Origin: Mangrovibacter phragmitis
GTDB lineage: Bacteria > Pseudomonadota > Gammaproteobacteria > Enterobacterales > Enterobacteriaceae
Direction of reading: 5' to 3'
NCBI RefSeq assembly: GCF_001655675.1
Contig: NZ_LYRP01000007.1
Location: forward strand, 1-64,000
DNA length: 64,000 nt
The notes below the pieces were generated by a model. The model had not been told where the DNA came from. It saw nothing but the letters and a program-made list of their open reading frames with translations, and searched no databases. The position numbers and the translations under genes were made by a program. This document shows, piece after piece, positions 1 to 7,641 of the stretch. Numbering within the stretch: position 1 is the first letter of the stretch; every line of letters begins with the position of its first letter.

Positions 1-211
1 GGACATTCGGCTTACCCCGGCGGCCTGTTCGGGTACCGCTCCGAGTCGGCTTCCTGCCTCCCGTCGCTCTGCCTGCGTCCTGCAGGCAGCCCCGGCCCGC
101 CAGGCACGCCTCAACGATTTAGAGGCCACACCCCACACCCGCCTGTCATATCTCAGCAAAAATCAAAGAAAACAGACAACGCATAAATCCAACAGCCACA
201 CCTGACAACAC

Positions 212-237
212 AAAAAACCCCGCTACTTGCAGCGAGG
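212..237 (-). terminator. Minus-strand intrinsic terminator in repeat copy A
   Basis: On the minus strand, CCTCGCT and AGCGGGG pair around loop GCAAGT and are followed by six T. One pair is a G-U wobble that would be a C-A mismatch if transcribed from the plus strand, so the structure works on the minus strand only. It would end transcripts coming from the LacI-type gene at 561-1511. Confidence 0.6.
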
Positions 238-251
238 CCTGTATCGCGTAA

Positions 252-386
252 GACCGGTGAACCGCAGAAAGGAAGACAAGGTTATTCCGCCCGGATGGCG
301 GAATAAGGCGAACCGAGGCATGGACGCCGAGTCGAGCCGGCCGCAGGCTGACTGCCCGGAGGTGAACGCAGTGCGCAGCACCGGTC
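252..386 (-). ncRNA. Conserved structured core of repeat copy A (candidate RNA)
   Basis: The segment opens with GACCGGTG and closes with CACCGGTC, an exact 8-bp inverted repeat. Inside is a perfect 10-bp hairpin, TTATTCCGCC/GGCGGAATAA at 282-306 with loop CGGAT, plus short helices AGCC/GGCT and ACTGC/GCAGT. It is nearly identical to 7154-7287 and 40361-40495, while flanking parts of the element diverge more. The pattern fits a folded RNA or a DNA cruciform site. Expression is not shown by sequence alone. Confidence 0.45.
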
Positions 387-407
387 GCCAGCGAAAACGG
401 GGATTGC

Positions 408-426
408 AAAGGGGGCGAGCCCCCTT
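408..426. other. G/C-rich hairpin in repeat copy A
   Basis: AAGGGGG and CCCCCTT pair around a short CGAG loop. The equivalent hairpin in one unit of copy B (7306-7329) has a different but still perfect stem, which argues that pairing is maintained. Confidence 0.6.
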
Positions 427-560
427 AGCCCGTTCACTGGCTGTGAAGCCACATTAGCCCCATCACTTCAGGTGAACGGAACTTTCACCACACTGGAAGT
501 GAATGGAAACAGCGACACATTACACTAAGCAAAGTGAACCGCCCCCCACCACACTTATTC

Positions 561-1511
561 TCAGCGCTTACGCATATCCGGAATAATCAGATCGCCACGG
601 AGTACACACCCACCAAGCATCTGCGTTTTTTCATCCAGCCAGGCCACAATTCTTGCTGCCATCGCATCCAACGAATATTCAATTGCCGGTATCGTCGGTA
701 TGCCCGGTAAATGCAGTGAACCTGCCAGGCTAAACACCATGACATCCTCAGGTACTGATTTATTAAACGCCTGTAATTGCGGAATCACTCGCTGGGCTTC
801 CAGCTCATTAGCAACCAGCAACGCATTGAAATTGAACGTACTGGCATTGTTAAGCAGTTCCTGCAATGCCACAGAAGACGAGGAAGAGCCCATAAACACC
901 AGGTTGCGATTAAACGGCAGGAAGTTTTTCTCCAGTGCCTGTTTATAACCGAACAACACCTGATCGGCAAACCCACTACTGAGCGGGTGAATCAATGCTA
1001 TCTGGTGACGCCCCTGACTTGCCAGGTAGTTGCAGGCAGTTTCCGCTGCAAAGGCATGATCAAACTGAATATTATTGGAATTCTCTTGCTCTATACAATC
1101 GACCAGAATGACGTTTTCTTGTTCAATATTGAGCACAAAACGCGCACCGATGATGAGTATGTCATCACACAGACCACTAGAAAGCTCATGTAGAGCACGT
1201 AACACTTCCGCTTTAGTATTCGCAAATCGCAACAGCAAATGTTTTTGGTGTTCGCTAAGCTGCTTTTCCAGTGCGTAAAGATAATCGGTTGTCTGATGAA
1301 TATTATCCTGTGCACAAATCACACCGATACAGCCAGTGGACTGACTGAGCAACGACTGTGCAATCACGTTGGGTCGGTAGTTCAGTTCATCAACCGCTTT
1401 TAGTACCGCCTGACGACTCTCTTCCTTTACACCGCGCGAACCACTCAACACCCGTGACACAGTGGCTTTGGACACCCCGGCCAGACGTGATACATCGTTG
1501 ATTGTAGACAT
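561..1511 (-). CDS. LacI/GalR-family repressor of the beta-glucoside PTS operon
   Basis: A DNA-binding repressor of 316 residues. The N-terminus (TINDVSRLAGVSKATVSRVL) is a standard LacI helix-turn-helix, followed by a hinge and a periplasmic-binding-protein-like effector domain. The start at 1511 is chosen because a GGGGAGA ribosome site precedes it; an upstream in-frame start at 1562 would add 17 residues before the helix-turn-helix. It is divergent from the PTS genes beginning at 1803, and two TGGAAA palindromes lie between them. It probably represses that operon until a phospho-sugar or sugar binds, as AscG and similar regulators do. The exact inducer is unknown. Confidence 0.88.
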   Translation of the reverse strand: MSTINDVSRLAGVSKATVSRVLSGSRGVKEESRQAVLKAVDELNYRPNVIAQSLLSQSTGCIGVICAQDNIHQTTDYLYALEKQLSEHQKHLLLRFANTKAEVLRALHELSSGLCDDILIIGARFVLNIEQENVILVDCIEQENSNNIQFDHAFAAETACNYLASQGRHQIALIHPLSSGFADQVLFGYKQALEKNFLPFNRNLVFMGSSSSSVALQELLNNASTFNFNALLVANELEAQRVIPQLQAFNKSVPEDVMVFSLAGSLHLPGIPTIPAIEYSLDAMAARIVAWLDEKTQMLGGCVLRGDLIIPDMRKR

Positions 1512-1607
1512 CGTTCTCCCCTGACAAGTCTCACATAATCCTTGTAATTGTGAATACGGCATAGCTCATCGTGCCGATTTTTCCAGTATATCTGTTTCCG
1601 TTTTTCA

Positions 1608-1624
1608 TGGAAACCGATTTTCCA
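1608..1624. promoter_or_regulatory. LacI-type operator 1
   Basis: TGGAAACCGATTTTCCA is a near-perfect inverted repeat in the divergent region between the repressor and the PTS genes. It shares its TGGAAACCG half with the site at 1733. Confidence 0.65.
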
Positions 1625-1732
1625 CACCAGTACTAAGCGCTGTAAAAATAAGCAATTCCGTGAGGTAAATCTGATTATTTACCCTATTAATTAGTAGAAA
1701 TTGATAAGCATCACACTTCTTAATCTCAAAAA

Positions 1733-1748
1733 TGGAAACCGGTTTCCA
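1733..1748. promoter_or_regulatory. LacI-type operator 2
   Basis: TGGAAACCGGTTTCCA is a perfect 16-bp palindrome about 55 bp before the EIIB start. With the site at 1608 it forms a pair about 125 bp apart, suitable for repressor looping. Assignment to the adjacent LacI-type protein is inferred. Confidence 0.7.
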
Positions 1749-1802
1749 CATGATATCCAATCATGAGCGCAACAACTTTTTATCTTTCGAGGATGGTCGT
1801 CA

Positions 1803-2117
1803 ATGTTCAAGATTATGCTGTGCTGCTCTGCCGGGATGTCCACCAGCCTTCTGGTGCGGAAAATGGTTGAAGTAGCCGAAGAAAGAAATCTGCAAGTCAA
1901 GATTGATGCATATGGTGTTTCCGAATTTGACACTCAGTTTCCACAATATCAGGTAGTGCTTCTCGGGCCACAAGTTAAATATATGTTAAAAACACTCTCT
2001 GATAAGGCCGCCACTCAAGGCATTCCTGTACAAGCCATCGATATGATGGATTACGGCATGCAGCGTGGCGATAAGGTACTCGATTTTGCTCTGTCGCTCA
2101 TCGACGCGACGCACTAA
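1803..2117 (+). CDS. PTS EIIB, lactose/cellobiose family
   Basis: A 104-residue cytoplasmic phosphocarrier that passes phosphate from EIIA to the incoming sugar. The signature CCSAGMSTS is at the N-terminus; Cys8 is the expected phosphorylation site. It is the first gene of a PTS operon, with EIIC starting 13 nt after it. Family members transport cellobiose, chitobiose or aryl-beta-glucosides. The neighbouring GH1 enzyme points to a beta-glucoside, but the precise sugar cannot be read from the sequence. Confidence 0.92.
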   Translation: MFKIMLCCSAGMSTSLLVRKMVEVAEERNLQVKIDAYGVSEFDTQFPQYQVVLLGPQVKYMLKTLSDKAATQGIPVQAIDMMDYGMQRGDKVLDFALSLIDATH

Positions 2118-2130
2118 GTAAGGTGAATTC

Positions 2131-3456
2131 ATGAGTTCGTTATATCAGTCTATGATTGCTTTTATTGAGCAATCCCTCACTCCTCTGGCGGGGAAACTCG
2201 GGCAGCAAAAATACGTTATCGCGATTCGTGATGGTTTTACTGCCGCGTTACCCTTTATGATAATCGGCTCGTTTATGCTGGTATTTATCTTTCCACCCTT
2301 TTCTGCTGATACCACTAATTCATTTGCCCGTGGCTGGTTGGATTTTTCCCAAACATATCGTGCACAACTGATGTTACCGTTTAACCTCAGTATGGGCGTG
2401 ATGACATTCTTTATTTCGGTTGGCATTGGTGCCAGCCTTGGACGTCAGTTCAACCTTGACCCGGTGATGTCTGGTCTGCTGGCATTCATGGCATTCTTGC
2501 TGGTCGCTGCACCGTATGCAGATGGTAAAATTTCCACTCAGTACTTGTCTGGCCAGGGCATTTTCACCGCCCTGGTCACCTCCATCTACTCAACGCGAGT
2601 CTATGCATGGTTAAAACAGAATAATGTGACTATTCGCCTGCCAAAAGAAGTACCAACCGGCGTGGCACGCTCATTTGAAATACTGATTCCGGTACTGGTA
2701 GTTATTGCCACATTGCACCCATTAAACTTGTTTATTGAAGCGCAAACCGGAATGATCATTCCGCAGGCGATTATGCACTTACTGGAACCACTGGTTTCCG
2801 CATCAGACTCCTTGCCTGCAATCCTGCTTTCCGTTTTACTCTGTCAAATCTTCTGGTTCGCGGGTATCCACGGCTCACTGATTGTTACAGGCATTATGAA
2901 CCCGTTCTGGATGGCTAACCTGTCTGCAAACCAGGCTGCACTGGCCGCAGGCGTGGCACTACCGCACGTCTACCTGCAGGGTTTCTGGGATCATTATCTG
3001 TTAATTGGCGGCGTGGGCTCCACTTTACCACTGGCTTTCCTGTTACTGCGCAGCCGTACCACACACCTGCGTACCATCGGCAAGATGGGTATCGTCCCCA
3101 GTTTCTTTAACATCAACGAACCTATCTTGTTCGGTGCCCCTATCATCATGAATCCGATGCTGTTTATCCCTTTTGTCTGCGTGCCGTTGGTTAACGCCGT
3201 GCTGGCGTATACAGCAACCCGACTGGGCTGGCTGGAACAGGTAGTTTCACTCACACCCTGGACCACGCCCGCACCAATCGGCGCGTCGTGGGCAGCTAAC
3301 TGGGCATTAAGCCCGGTGATTATGTGCCTTATCTGTATGGTGGTTTCTGCTCTGATTTACCTTCCATTTTTGCGCGCGTATGAGCGTTCTTTAATGAAAA
3401 CAGAAGAACAGAAAACGCAAGCGAGAGTAGGTGCTGCAGAAACTATCAGTAACTGA
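2131..3456 (+). CDS. PTS EIIC, lactose/cellobiose family permease
   Basis: A 441-residue inner-membrane permease that moves the sugar while EIIB phosphorylates it. It has many hydrophobic segments, the family motif around NINEPILFGAP, and an internal FWFAGIHG segment typical of cellobiose-type EIIC. The length is normal for the family. It lies between EIIB and the 6-phospho-beta-glucosidase in one operon with short spacers. The specificity is probably a beta-linked disaccharide or aryl-glucoside, inferred from the enzyme next to it. Confidence 0.92.
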   Translation: MSSLYQSMIAFIEQSLTPLAGKLGQQKYVIAIRDGFTAALPFMIIGSFMLVFIFPPFSADTTNSFARGWLDFSQTYRAQLMLPFNLSMGVMTFFISVGIGASLGRQFNLDPVMSGLLAFMAFLLVAAPYADGKISTQYLSGQGIFTALVTSIYSTRVYAWLKQNNVTIRLPKEVPTGVARSFEILIPVLVVIATLHPLNLFIEAQTGMIIPQAIMHLLEPLVSASDSLPAILLSVLLCQIFWFAGIHGSLIVTGIMNPFWMANLSANQAALAAGVALPHVYLQGFWDHYLLIGGVGSTLPLAFLLLRSRTTHLRTIGKMGIVPSFFNINEPILFGAPIIMNPMLFIPFVCVPLVNAVLAYTATRLGWLEQVVSLTPWTTPAPIGASWAANWALSPVIMCLICMVVSALIYLPFLRAYERSLMKTEEQKTQARVGAAETISN

Positions 3457-3474
3457 GACGCAGAGGTAAGAATA

Positions 3475-4863
3475 ATGAAATATGTATTCCCCGAAAATTT
3501 CTGGTGGGGCAGCGCCAGCTCCGCACTACAAAGTGAAGGCGAAGGTTATTACACCAGCAGAGGGGAGACCACATGGGATCACTGGTTTGCCCGCCAACCC
3601 CACCGGTTCCATCAGGAAATTGGCCCTCAGGATACATCCCAGTTTTACCGTTACTGGCAAGAGGATATTCAGTTACTGAAACAGCTTAATCACAACAGTT
3701 TTCGTACATCTTTAAGCTGGGCACGTCTTATCCCGGACGGCATTGGTGAGGTTAACCCTGAGGCAGTTACCTTCTATAACCAGGTTATTAACGAGTTAAT
3801 TGAACAGGGCATTACACCTTTTATTACTCTGTTCCACTTCGATATGCCGATGGCAATGCAGGAAATAGGCGGATGGGAAAACCGCGAAGTTGTCGATGCC
3901 TATGCCCGCTACGCCAAAATCTGCTTTGAGCTGTTCGGAGACCGGGTTCTGCACTGGTTTACCTTCAACGAGCCCATTGTGCCAGTGGAAGGGGGATATC
4001 TGTATGATTTCCATTATCCAAATGTCGTTGATTTTCGCCGTGCTGCAACAGTGGCATATCACACTGTACTGGCACATGCTAAAGCTGTTCAGGCATTCCG
4101 GGCAGGGCATTATGCGGGAGAAATCGGTATCGTTCTGAATCTCACGCCATCTTATCCACGCTCACAAAATCCGGAGGACCAAAAAGCAGCACATCATGCG
4201 GATTTACTGTTTAACCGCAGTTTTCTCGACCCGGTACTGCGAGGCAAATACCCTGCTGACCTGGTGGAGTTACTCAAAGACTACGACCAGTTACCAAAAT
4301 GCCAGGAGGAAGACAGCGGCACTATTGCTGAAGGAAAAATCGACCTGCTGGGTATTAACTACTATCAGCCACGCCGTGTGAAATACCGTGATAGCATCGT
4401 GAACCCCTTAATGCCATTTATGCCGGAATGGCTATTTGATAATTACGAAATGCCGGGAAGGAAAATGAATCCGTATCGTGGATGGGAAATCTATGAACCC
4501 GGCATTTACGATATCTTAGTTAATCTGCGCGATAATTATGGTAACCCGCGATGTTTTATTTCAGAAAATGGAATGGGTGTTGAAAACGAACAGCGTTTTA
4601 TTGAAAACGGGCAAATTAACGACCAATACCGCATCGACTTTATTTCCGGCCATCTTAAATGGTTACACAAAGGAATTAGCGAAGGTTGTAATTGTCTTGG
4701 TTACCATATGTGGACATTCATTGATAACTGGTCGTGGTGTAATGCATATAAAAACCGCTACGGTTTTGTACAACTGGATTTAGCTACACAAAAACGCACT
4801 ATCAAGAAAAGTGGAGAGTGGTTTGCCATTACCGCTTTTAATAATGGTTTCAATGAGGAGTAA
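3475..4863 (+). CDS. 6-phospho-beta-glucosidase, glycoside hydrolase family 1
   Basis: A cytoplasmic enzyme of 462 residues that splits phosphorylated beta-glucosides delivered by the PTS. The acid/base Glu166 is in FNEP and the nucleophile Glu364 is in ISENGMG. The segment NWSWCNAYKNRYGF holds the Ser, Lys and Tyr typical of GH1 enzymes that bind the 6-phosphate. It starts 18 nt after EIIC and ends just before EIIA. It resembles the BglA, AscB and ArbB group; I cannot decide among these, so no symbol is given. Confidence 0.92.
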   Translation: MKYVFPENFWWGSASSALQSEGEGYYTSRGETTWDHWFARQPHRFHQEIGPQDTSQFYRYWQEDIQLLKQLNHNSFRTSLSWARLIPDGIGEVNPEAVTFYNQVINELIEQGITPFITLFHFDMPMAMQEIGGWENREVVDAYARYAKICFELFGDRVLHWFTFNEPIVPVEGGYLYDFHYPNVVDFRRAATVAYHTVLAHAKAVQAFRAGHYAGEIGIVLNLTPSYPRSQNPEDQKAAHHADLLFNRSFLDPVLRGKYPADLVELLKDYDQLPKCQEEDSGTIAEGKIDLLGINYYQPRRVKYRDSIVNPLMPFMPEWLFDNYEMPGRKMNPYRGWEIYEPGIYDILVNLRDNYGNPRCFISENGMGVENEQRFIENGQINDQYRIDFISGHLKWLHKGISEGCNCLGYHMWTFIDNWSWCNAYKNRYGFVQLDLATQKRTIKKSGEWFAITAFNNGFNEE

Positions 4864-4869
4864 CTAATA

Positions 4870-5172
4870 ATGGTTGAATTGGAAGATGCAGTAATGGAAA
4901 TAATCACCAACGCAGGTCAGTCCAGAAGCTTATGTTTTGAAGCCCTGCATGCTGCGCGTACTGGTGATTTTGACGGGGCAAAAAAACTGTTACATGAGGC
5001 CGATGGTTATGCTCGCCGGGCGCATCATATGCAAACTAAATTGATAGAACAGGATGCAGGAGAAGCTCGCCAGCCGATGACATTAATTATGGTACATGCA
5101 CAGGATCATTTAATGAATTCGCTACTGGCCCGTGAATTATGCGAAGAGATTATTCACCTTTACCAGCGTTAA
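4870..5172 (+). CDS. PTS EIIA, lactose/cellobiose family
   Basis: A 100-residue helical phosphocarrier that takes phosphate from HPr and gives it to EIIB. The motif VHAQDHLM contains His76, the expected phosphorylation site. The start lies 6 nt after the glucosidase stop, which suggests translational coupling. Having EIIA after the hydrolase rather than beside EIIB is an unusual gene order relative to chbBCA. Confidence 0.92.
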   Translation: MVELEDAVMEIITNAGQSRSLCFEALHAARTGDFDGAKKLLHEADGYARRAHHMQTKLIEQDAGEARQPMTLIMVHAQDHLMNSLLARELCEEIIHLYQR

Positions 5173-5252
5173 CAGCCACAATATTTATCATGGAGAAATT
5201 ATTCCGGTAATTTTTTAATACTCTGTACCTCTGGATCTATTCCTGAATACTG

Positions 5253-5275
5253 ATGACAGATGAAAATTCTGTCAT
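5253..5275 (+). other. Intercistronic hairpin before the porin gene
   Basis: ATGACAG and CTGTCAT pair around a 9-nt loop within the 160-bp gap between EIIA and the porin. An outer CTGTAC/GTACAG pair is also possible. It may adjust porin expression relative to the PTS genes, but there is no T-tract and the role is a guess. Confidence 0.35.
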
Positions 5276-5332
5276 ACCAGTACAGGATGATTATTGCCAA
5301 AAAAAATAACTTAATATAATGAGATAGACAAA

Positions 5333-6709
5333 ATGAAAATGAAAAAACTCCCATTAATAATGGCAGTTATGGCTGCATTTTGCCCAATATCCGTACTCGC
5401 ACAAGAATTTACTCAGGAGCAAATTGACGCCATAGTAGCAAAGGCCGTTGATAAAGCACTGGCAGAACGGCAGGCAAAAATAGATGCAGCAACCGACAAA
5501 AAAGCCGATGTCATCACTGAGCCACAAAGTGCGGCCCAGTCGCCGGATATGGCGATTCCGTTTGGCGTGAAATTTACTGGTTATGCCCGCTATGGTGCGC
5601 ATTTTCAGTCTGGCGATCAGAAATACGTTGGTGTGGATGGCTCCTATAATGGTGCGTCGGCAATTGGGCGGCTTGGCAACGAAGGTAATGGCGGTGAATT
5701 CCAGCTTTCTAAAGCGTTTAAAGGCGATAACGGCGCAATCTGGGACGTTAACGTCATGTTTGACCATTGGGGTGACGAAGTTAACCTGAAAAAGGCTTAT
5801 GCTGGGGTAACAAACCTGCTGGACTCTAACCCGAACGCCTACTTCTGGGCTGGTCGGGATTTCCACCAGCGCCCTCAACAAGGTATCAATGACTATTTCT
5901 GGATGAACCACGACGGCCAGGGTGCCGGGGTGAAAAACTTTGATATTGGTGGTGTTCAGTTTGATGTCGCGGCCGTGGCGGCGGTGGAATCCTGTAGCCC
6001 GGAAGTGATGCAGGATGAGACTAACCCGTCTCGTATCACCTGCACCGGTGGCTCAGGTACTGGCGATAAAGGCAACTACGCCCTGACATCCAAAATCCAC
6101 GGTATGAAAGTCGGCCCACTTGATTTGGAACTGTATGCTAACTATGGGTTTGATTCCAAAGCAATTGATAGCAGTGAGCGAATGAAAGCCTGGCAAGGAG
6201 GTGTGGTGTTGAGCCATACCAATGACAGTGGAGTGAACAAAATTATCGCCCGTTACTCTGATCATTCAGATAACAGTGTATTCAACAAAACCAAAGATCT
6301 CACAACTGTCTATGCCAGCTTTGAGGGTCTGCATAAATTCTCGCAACGTGCGCAAGTTGAATACCTGCTGGCGTTCCACGATTACGATAACAAAGCAGAC
6401 AATACTGACAACCGTAAGAACTATGGTGCAATTATTCGTCCAATGTACTGGTGGAACGATGTTCATTCTACCTGGCTGGAAGCGGGTTATCAGCTTGTCA
6501 GGTATGATCAGGGCGGAGAGAATAAAGGCTGGAAGTTGACACTCTCACAAAATATTTCGATCGCGATGGGGCCGGAGTTCCGCCCGATGTTGCGCTTCTA
6601 CGTGACAGGGGGCCAGGTGGATAACCAACGTACTGCGCATGTTAGCGGTACAGATGACCAGACTCTCGATGATTTCAACGTTGGCGCAATGTGGGAAGCC
6701 TGGTTCTGA
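5333..6709 (+). CDS. LamB-type outer-membrane sugar porin
   Basis: A 458-residue precursor with a signal peptide ending near VLA-QE, then a polar helical stretch (about residues 25-65, with QIDAIVAKAVDKALAE) and a beta-barrel starting at FTGYARYGA. It ends in an aromatic residue (EAWF), as outer-membrane barrels do. The N-terminal extension before the barrel resembles the ScrY and BglH sugar porins. It is the last gene of the PTS operon and probably lets the beta-glucoside across the outer membrane. Confidence 0.88.
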   Translation: MKMKKLPLIMAVMAAFCPISVLAQEFTQEQIDAIVAKAVDKALAERQAKIDAATDKKADVITEPQSAAQSPDMAIPFGVKFTGYARYGAHFQSGDQKYVGVDGSYNGASAIGRLGNEGNGGEFQLSKAFKGDNGAIWDVNVMFDHWGDEVNLKKAYAGVTNLLDSNPNAYFWAGRDFHQRPQQGINDYFWMNHDGQGAGVKNFDIGGVQFDVAAVAAVESCSPEVMQDETNPSRITCTGGSGTGDKGNYALTSKIHGMKVGPLDLELYANYGFDSKAIDSSERMKAWQGGVVLSHTNDSGVNKIIARYSDHSDNSVFNKTKDLTTVYASFEGLHKFSQRAQVEYLLAFHDYDNKADNTDNRKNYGAIIRPMYWWNDVHSTWLEAGYQLVRYDQGGENKGWKLTLSQNISIAMGPEFRPMLRFYVTGGQVDNQRTAHVSGTDDQTLDDFNVGAMWEAWF

Positions 6710-6722
6710 TGCTTTGCACTGT

Positions 6723-6748
6723 CTCCCGCAGTTCACTGGCTGCGGGAG
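6723..6748 (+). terminator. Hairpin behind the porin gene
   Basis: CTCCCGCAG and CTGCGGGAG form a perfect 9-bp stem 14 nt behind the porin stop. No T-run follows, so termination would be weak or the hairpin may protect the mRNA end. Its loop, TTCACTGG, matches the TTCACTGGCTG motif found in the dispersed element. Confidence 0.4.
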
Positions 6749-6795
6749 TACCAGTCGTGGTGAACGAAACAGTCACCACACTGGTAACAGGTTCA
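6731..6795 (-). repeat. Degenerate right-end fragment of the dispersed element
   Basis: The segment has TTCACTGGCTG, then GTGAACGAAAC, then TCACCACACTGG, in the same order as the right end of copy A (about 431-508). It sits outside the left boundary of copy B, so copy B is bracketed by right-end sequence on both sides. Confidence 0.5.
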
Positions 6796-7114
6796 GTAAT
6801 CAGTACTCCGCCACAGTAAAATGCTCTGCCAGCACGGAGCAAATTGCGCGCCGAATCTATTACACTGCTTCCTCTCGCCAACTGCGCCCGGCGCCCGCAG
6901 GGGGCACTGGCCCCCTGCCCCCCCTTTTGTGGCCGGCAAAATCGCCGCTTCGCGGACATTCGGCTTACCCCGGCGGCCTGTTCAGGTACCGCTCCGGCCC
7001 GCCAGGCACGCCTCAACGATTTAGAGGCCACACCCCACACCCACCTGCATGCTCACAGCAAAAAACACACAAAGACATACCAGGCACAAATCCCCCAGCC
7101 ACACCAGACAACAC

Positions 7115-7140
7115 AAAAAGCCCCGCTACTTGCAGCGGGG
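7115..7140 (-). terminator. Minus-strand intrinsic terminator in repeat copy B
   Basis: On the minus strand, CCCCGCT and AGCGGGG pair perfectly around GCAAGT and are followed by C and five T. It would end read-through from ghxP about 500 nt behind the stop codon. Confidence 0.55.
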
Positions 7141-7153
7141 ACAGTTCGCGTAA

Positions 7154-7287
7154 GACCGGTGAACCGCAGAAAGGAAGACAAGGTTATTCCGCCCGGATGG
7201 CGGAATAAGGCGAACCGAGGCAGGACGCCGAGTCGAGCCGGCCGCAGGCTGACTGCCCGGAGGTGAACGCAGTGCGCAGCACCGGTC
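7154..7287 (-). ncRNA. Conserved structured core of repeat copy B (candidate RNA)
   Basis: The same 8-bp closing repeat GACCGGTG/CACCGGTC and 10-bp internal hairpin as in copy A, with a one-base deletion near 7222 relative to copies A and C. The paired segments are unchanged. Confidence 0.45.
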
Positions 7288-7305
7288 GCCCGCGAAAAAC
7301 CGGAT

Positions 7306-7329
7306 TGTTAAGGGGCGGGGCCCTTAACA
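7306..7329. other. Covarying hairpin variant in repeat copy B
   Basis: TGTTAAGGG and CCCTTAACA form a perfect 9-bp stem. The homologous hairpins at 408, 7492 and 40517 use AAGGGGG/CCCCCTT. Both arms have changed together, the mark of a selected base-paired structure. Confidence 0.6.
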
Positions 7330-7430
7330 CGTTCACTGGCTGTGAAGCCACATTGAGCGCATCACTTCAGGTGAACGGAACCTTCACATCAGTCCAGGTG
7401 AACGGAAACAGCCACACTGCAAGTGAACGA

Positions 7431-7641
7431 AAATAACCACCCCCGGTGAGCATACTATACTGCACCGGTTGCCCGCGAAAACGAGGATTGCAAAGGGGGC
7501 GAGCCCCCTTTAGCCCGTTCACTGGCTGTGCAGCCACATTAGCCACCCGACTTCAAGTGAACGGAAATAAGCACCCCCGGTGAGCGTACTACACTGCACC
7601 GGTCGCCCGCGAAAACGGGGATTGCAAAGGGGGCAAGCCCC
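7431..7641. repeat. Tandem 134-bp duplication of the element's right end
   Basis: The segment beginning AAATAACCACCCCCGGTGAG at 7431 returns at 7565 as AAATAAGCACCCCCGGTGAG. Each unit contains CACCGGT, CGCGAAAACG and the G/C hairpin (7492-7511 and 7627-7643). The second hairpin overlaps the ghxP stop codon. Confidence 0.75.

Larger units (their letters stand above)
1..556 (-). repeat. Dispersed noncoding element, copy A (left end cut by the window)
   Basis: This stretch recurs at 6810-7641 and 40044-40648 in the same orientation. Its right end lies a few bases behind the stop codon of the LacI-type gene at 561. Read on the minus strand it has GTTCAC-type repeats (about 460-540), a hairpin at 408-426, a 135-nt core at 252-386, an intrinsic terminator at 212-237 and a palindrome-rich remainder. 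Relative to copy B it carries about 50 extra bases near 42-91. No intact gene is convincing here; short open frames resemble the phage Ash family in places. Repetition is seen directly; function is inferred. Confidence 0.85.
6810..7641 (-). repeat. Dispersed noncoding element, copy B
   Basis: The longest copy. From left to right it has a hairpin TGCTCTG/CGGAGCA (near 6823), a perfect 9-bp hairpin GCAGGGGGC/GCCCCCTGC (near 6898), a stem GCCTC/GAGGC (near 7010), the minus-strand terminator (7115-7140), the core (7154-7287), a variant hairpin (7306-7329), and two tandem 134-bp right-end units. It ends inside the ghxP stop codon. No gene is convincing in these 830 bases. Confidence 0.85.

Noticed and set aside
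252-386. Group II intron, retron or IscB-type guide RNA
   Set aside because: No reverse transcriptase or nuclease gene nearby, and I cannot match the conserved motifs of those RNAs from memory.
146-457. Open frames on both strands inside repeat copy A (87 and 76 residues) as genes
   Set aside because: Frames are not preserved between copies, lack ribosome sites and follow hairpin arms. They are recorded only as possible Ash relics.
6639-7266. Several frames of 120-190 residues across the porin end and copy B
   Set aside because: They cross the porin 3' end or the repeat, are low-complexity Pro/Arg-rich translations of G/C hairpins, and have no counterpart in frame in copy C.
1-7641. A prophage or integrative element with integrase
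   Set aside because: No integrase, excisionase, structural or replication gene is present; the PTS genes are ordinary catabolic genes.
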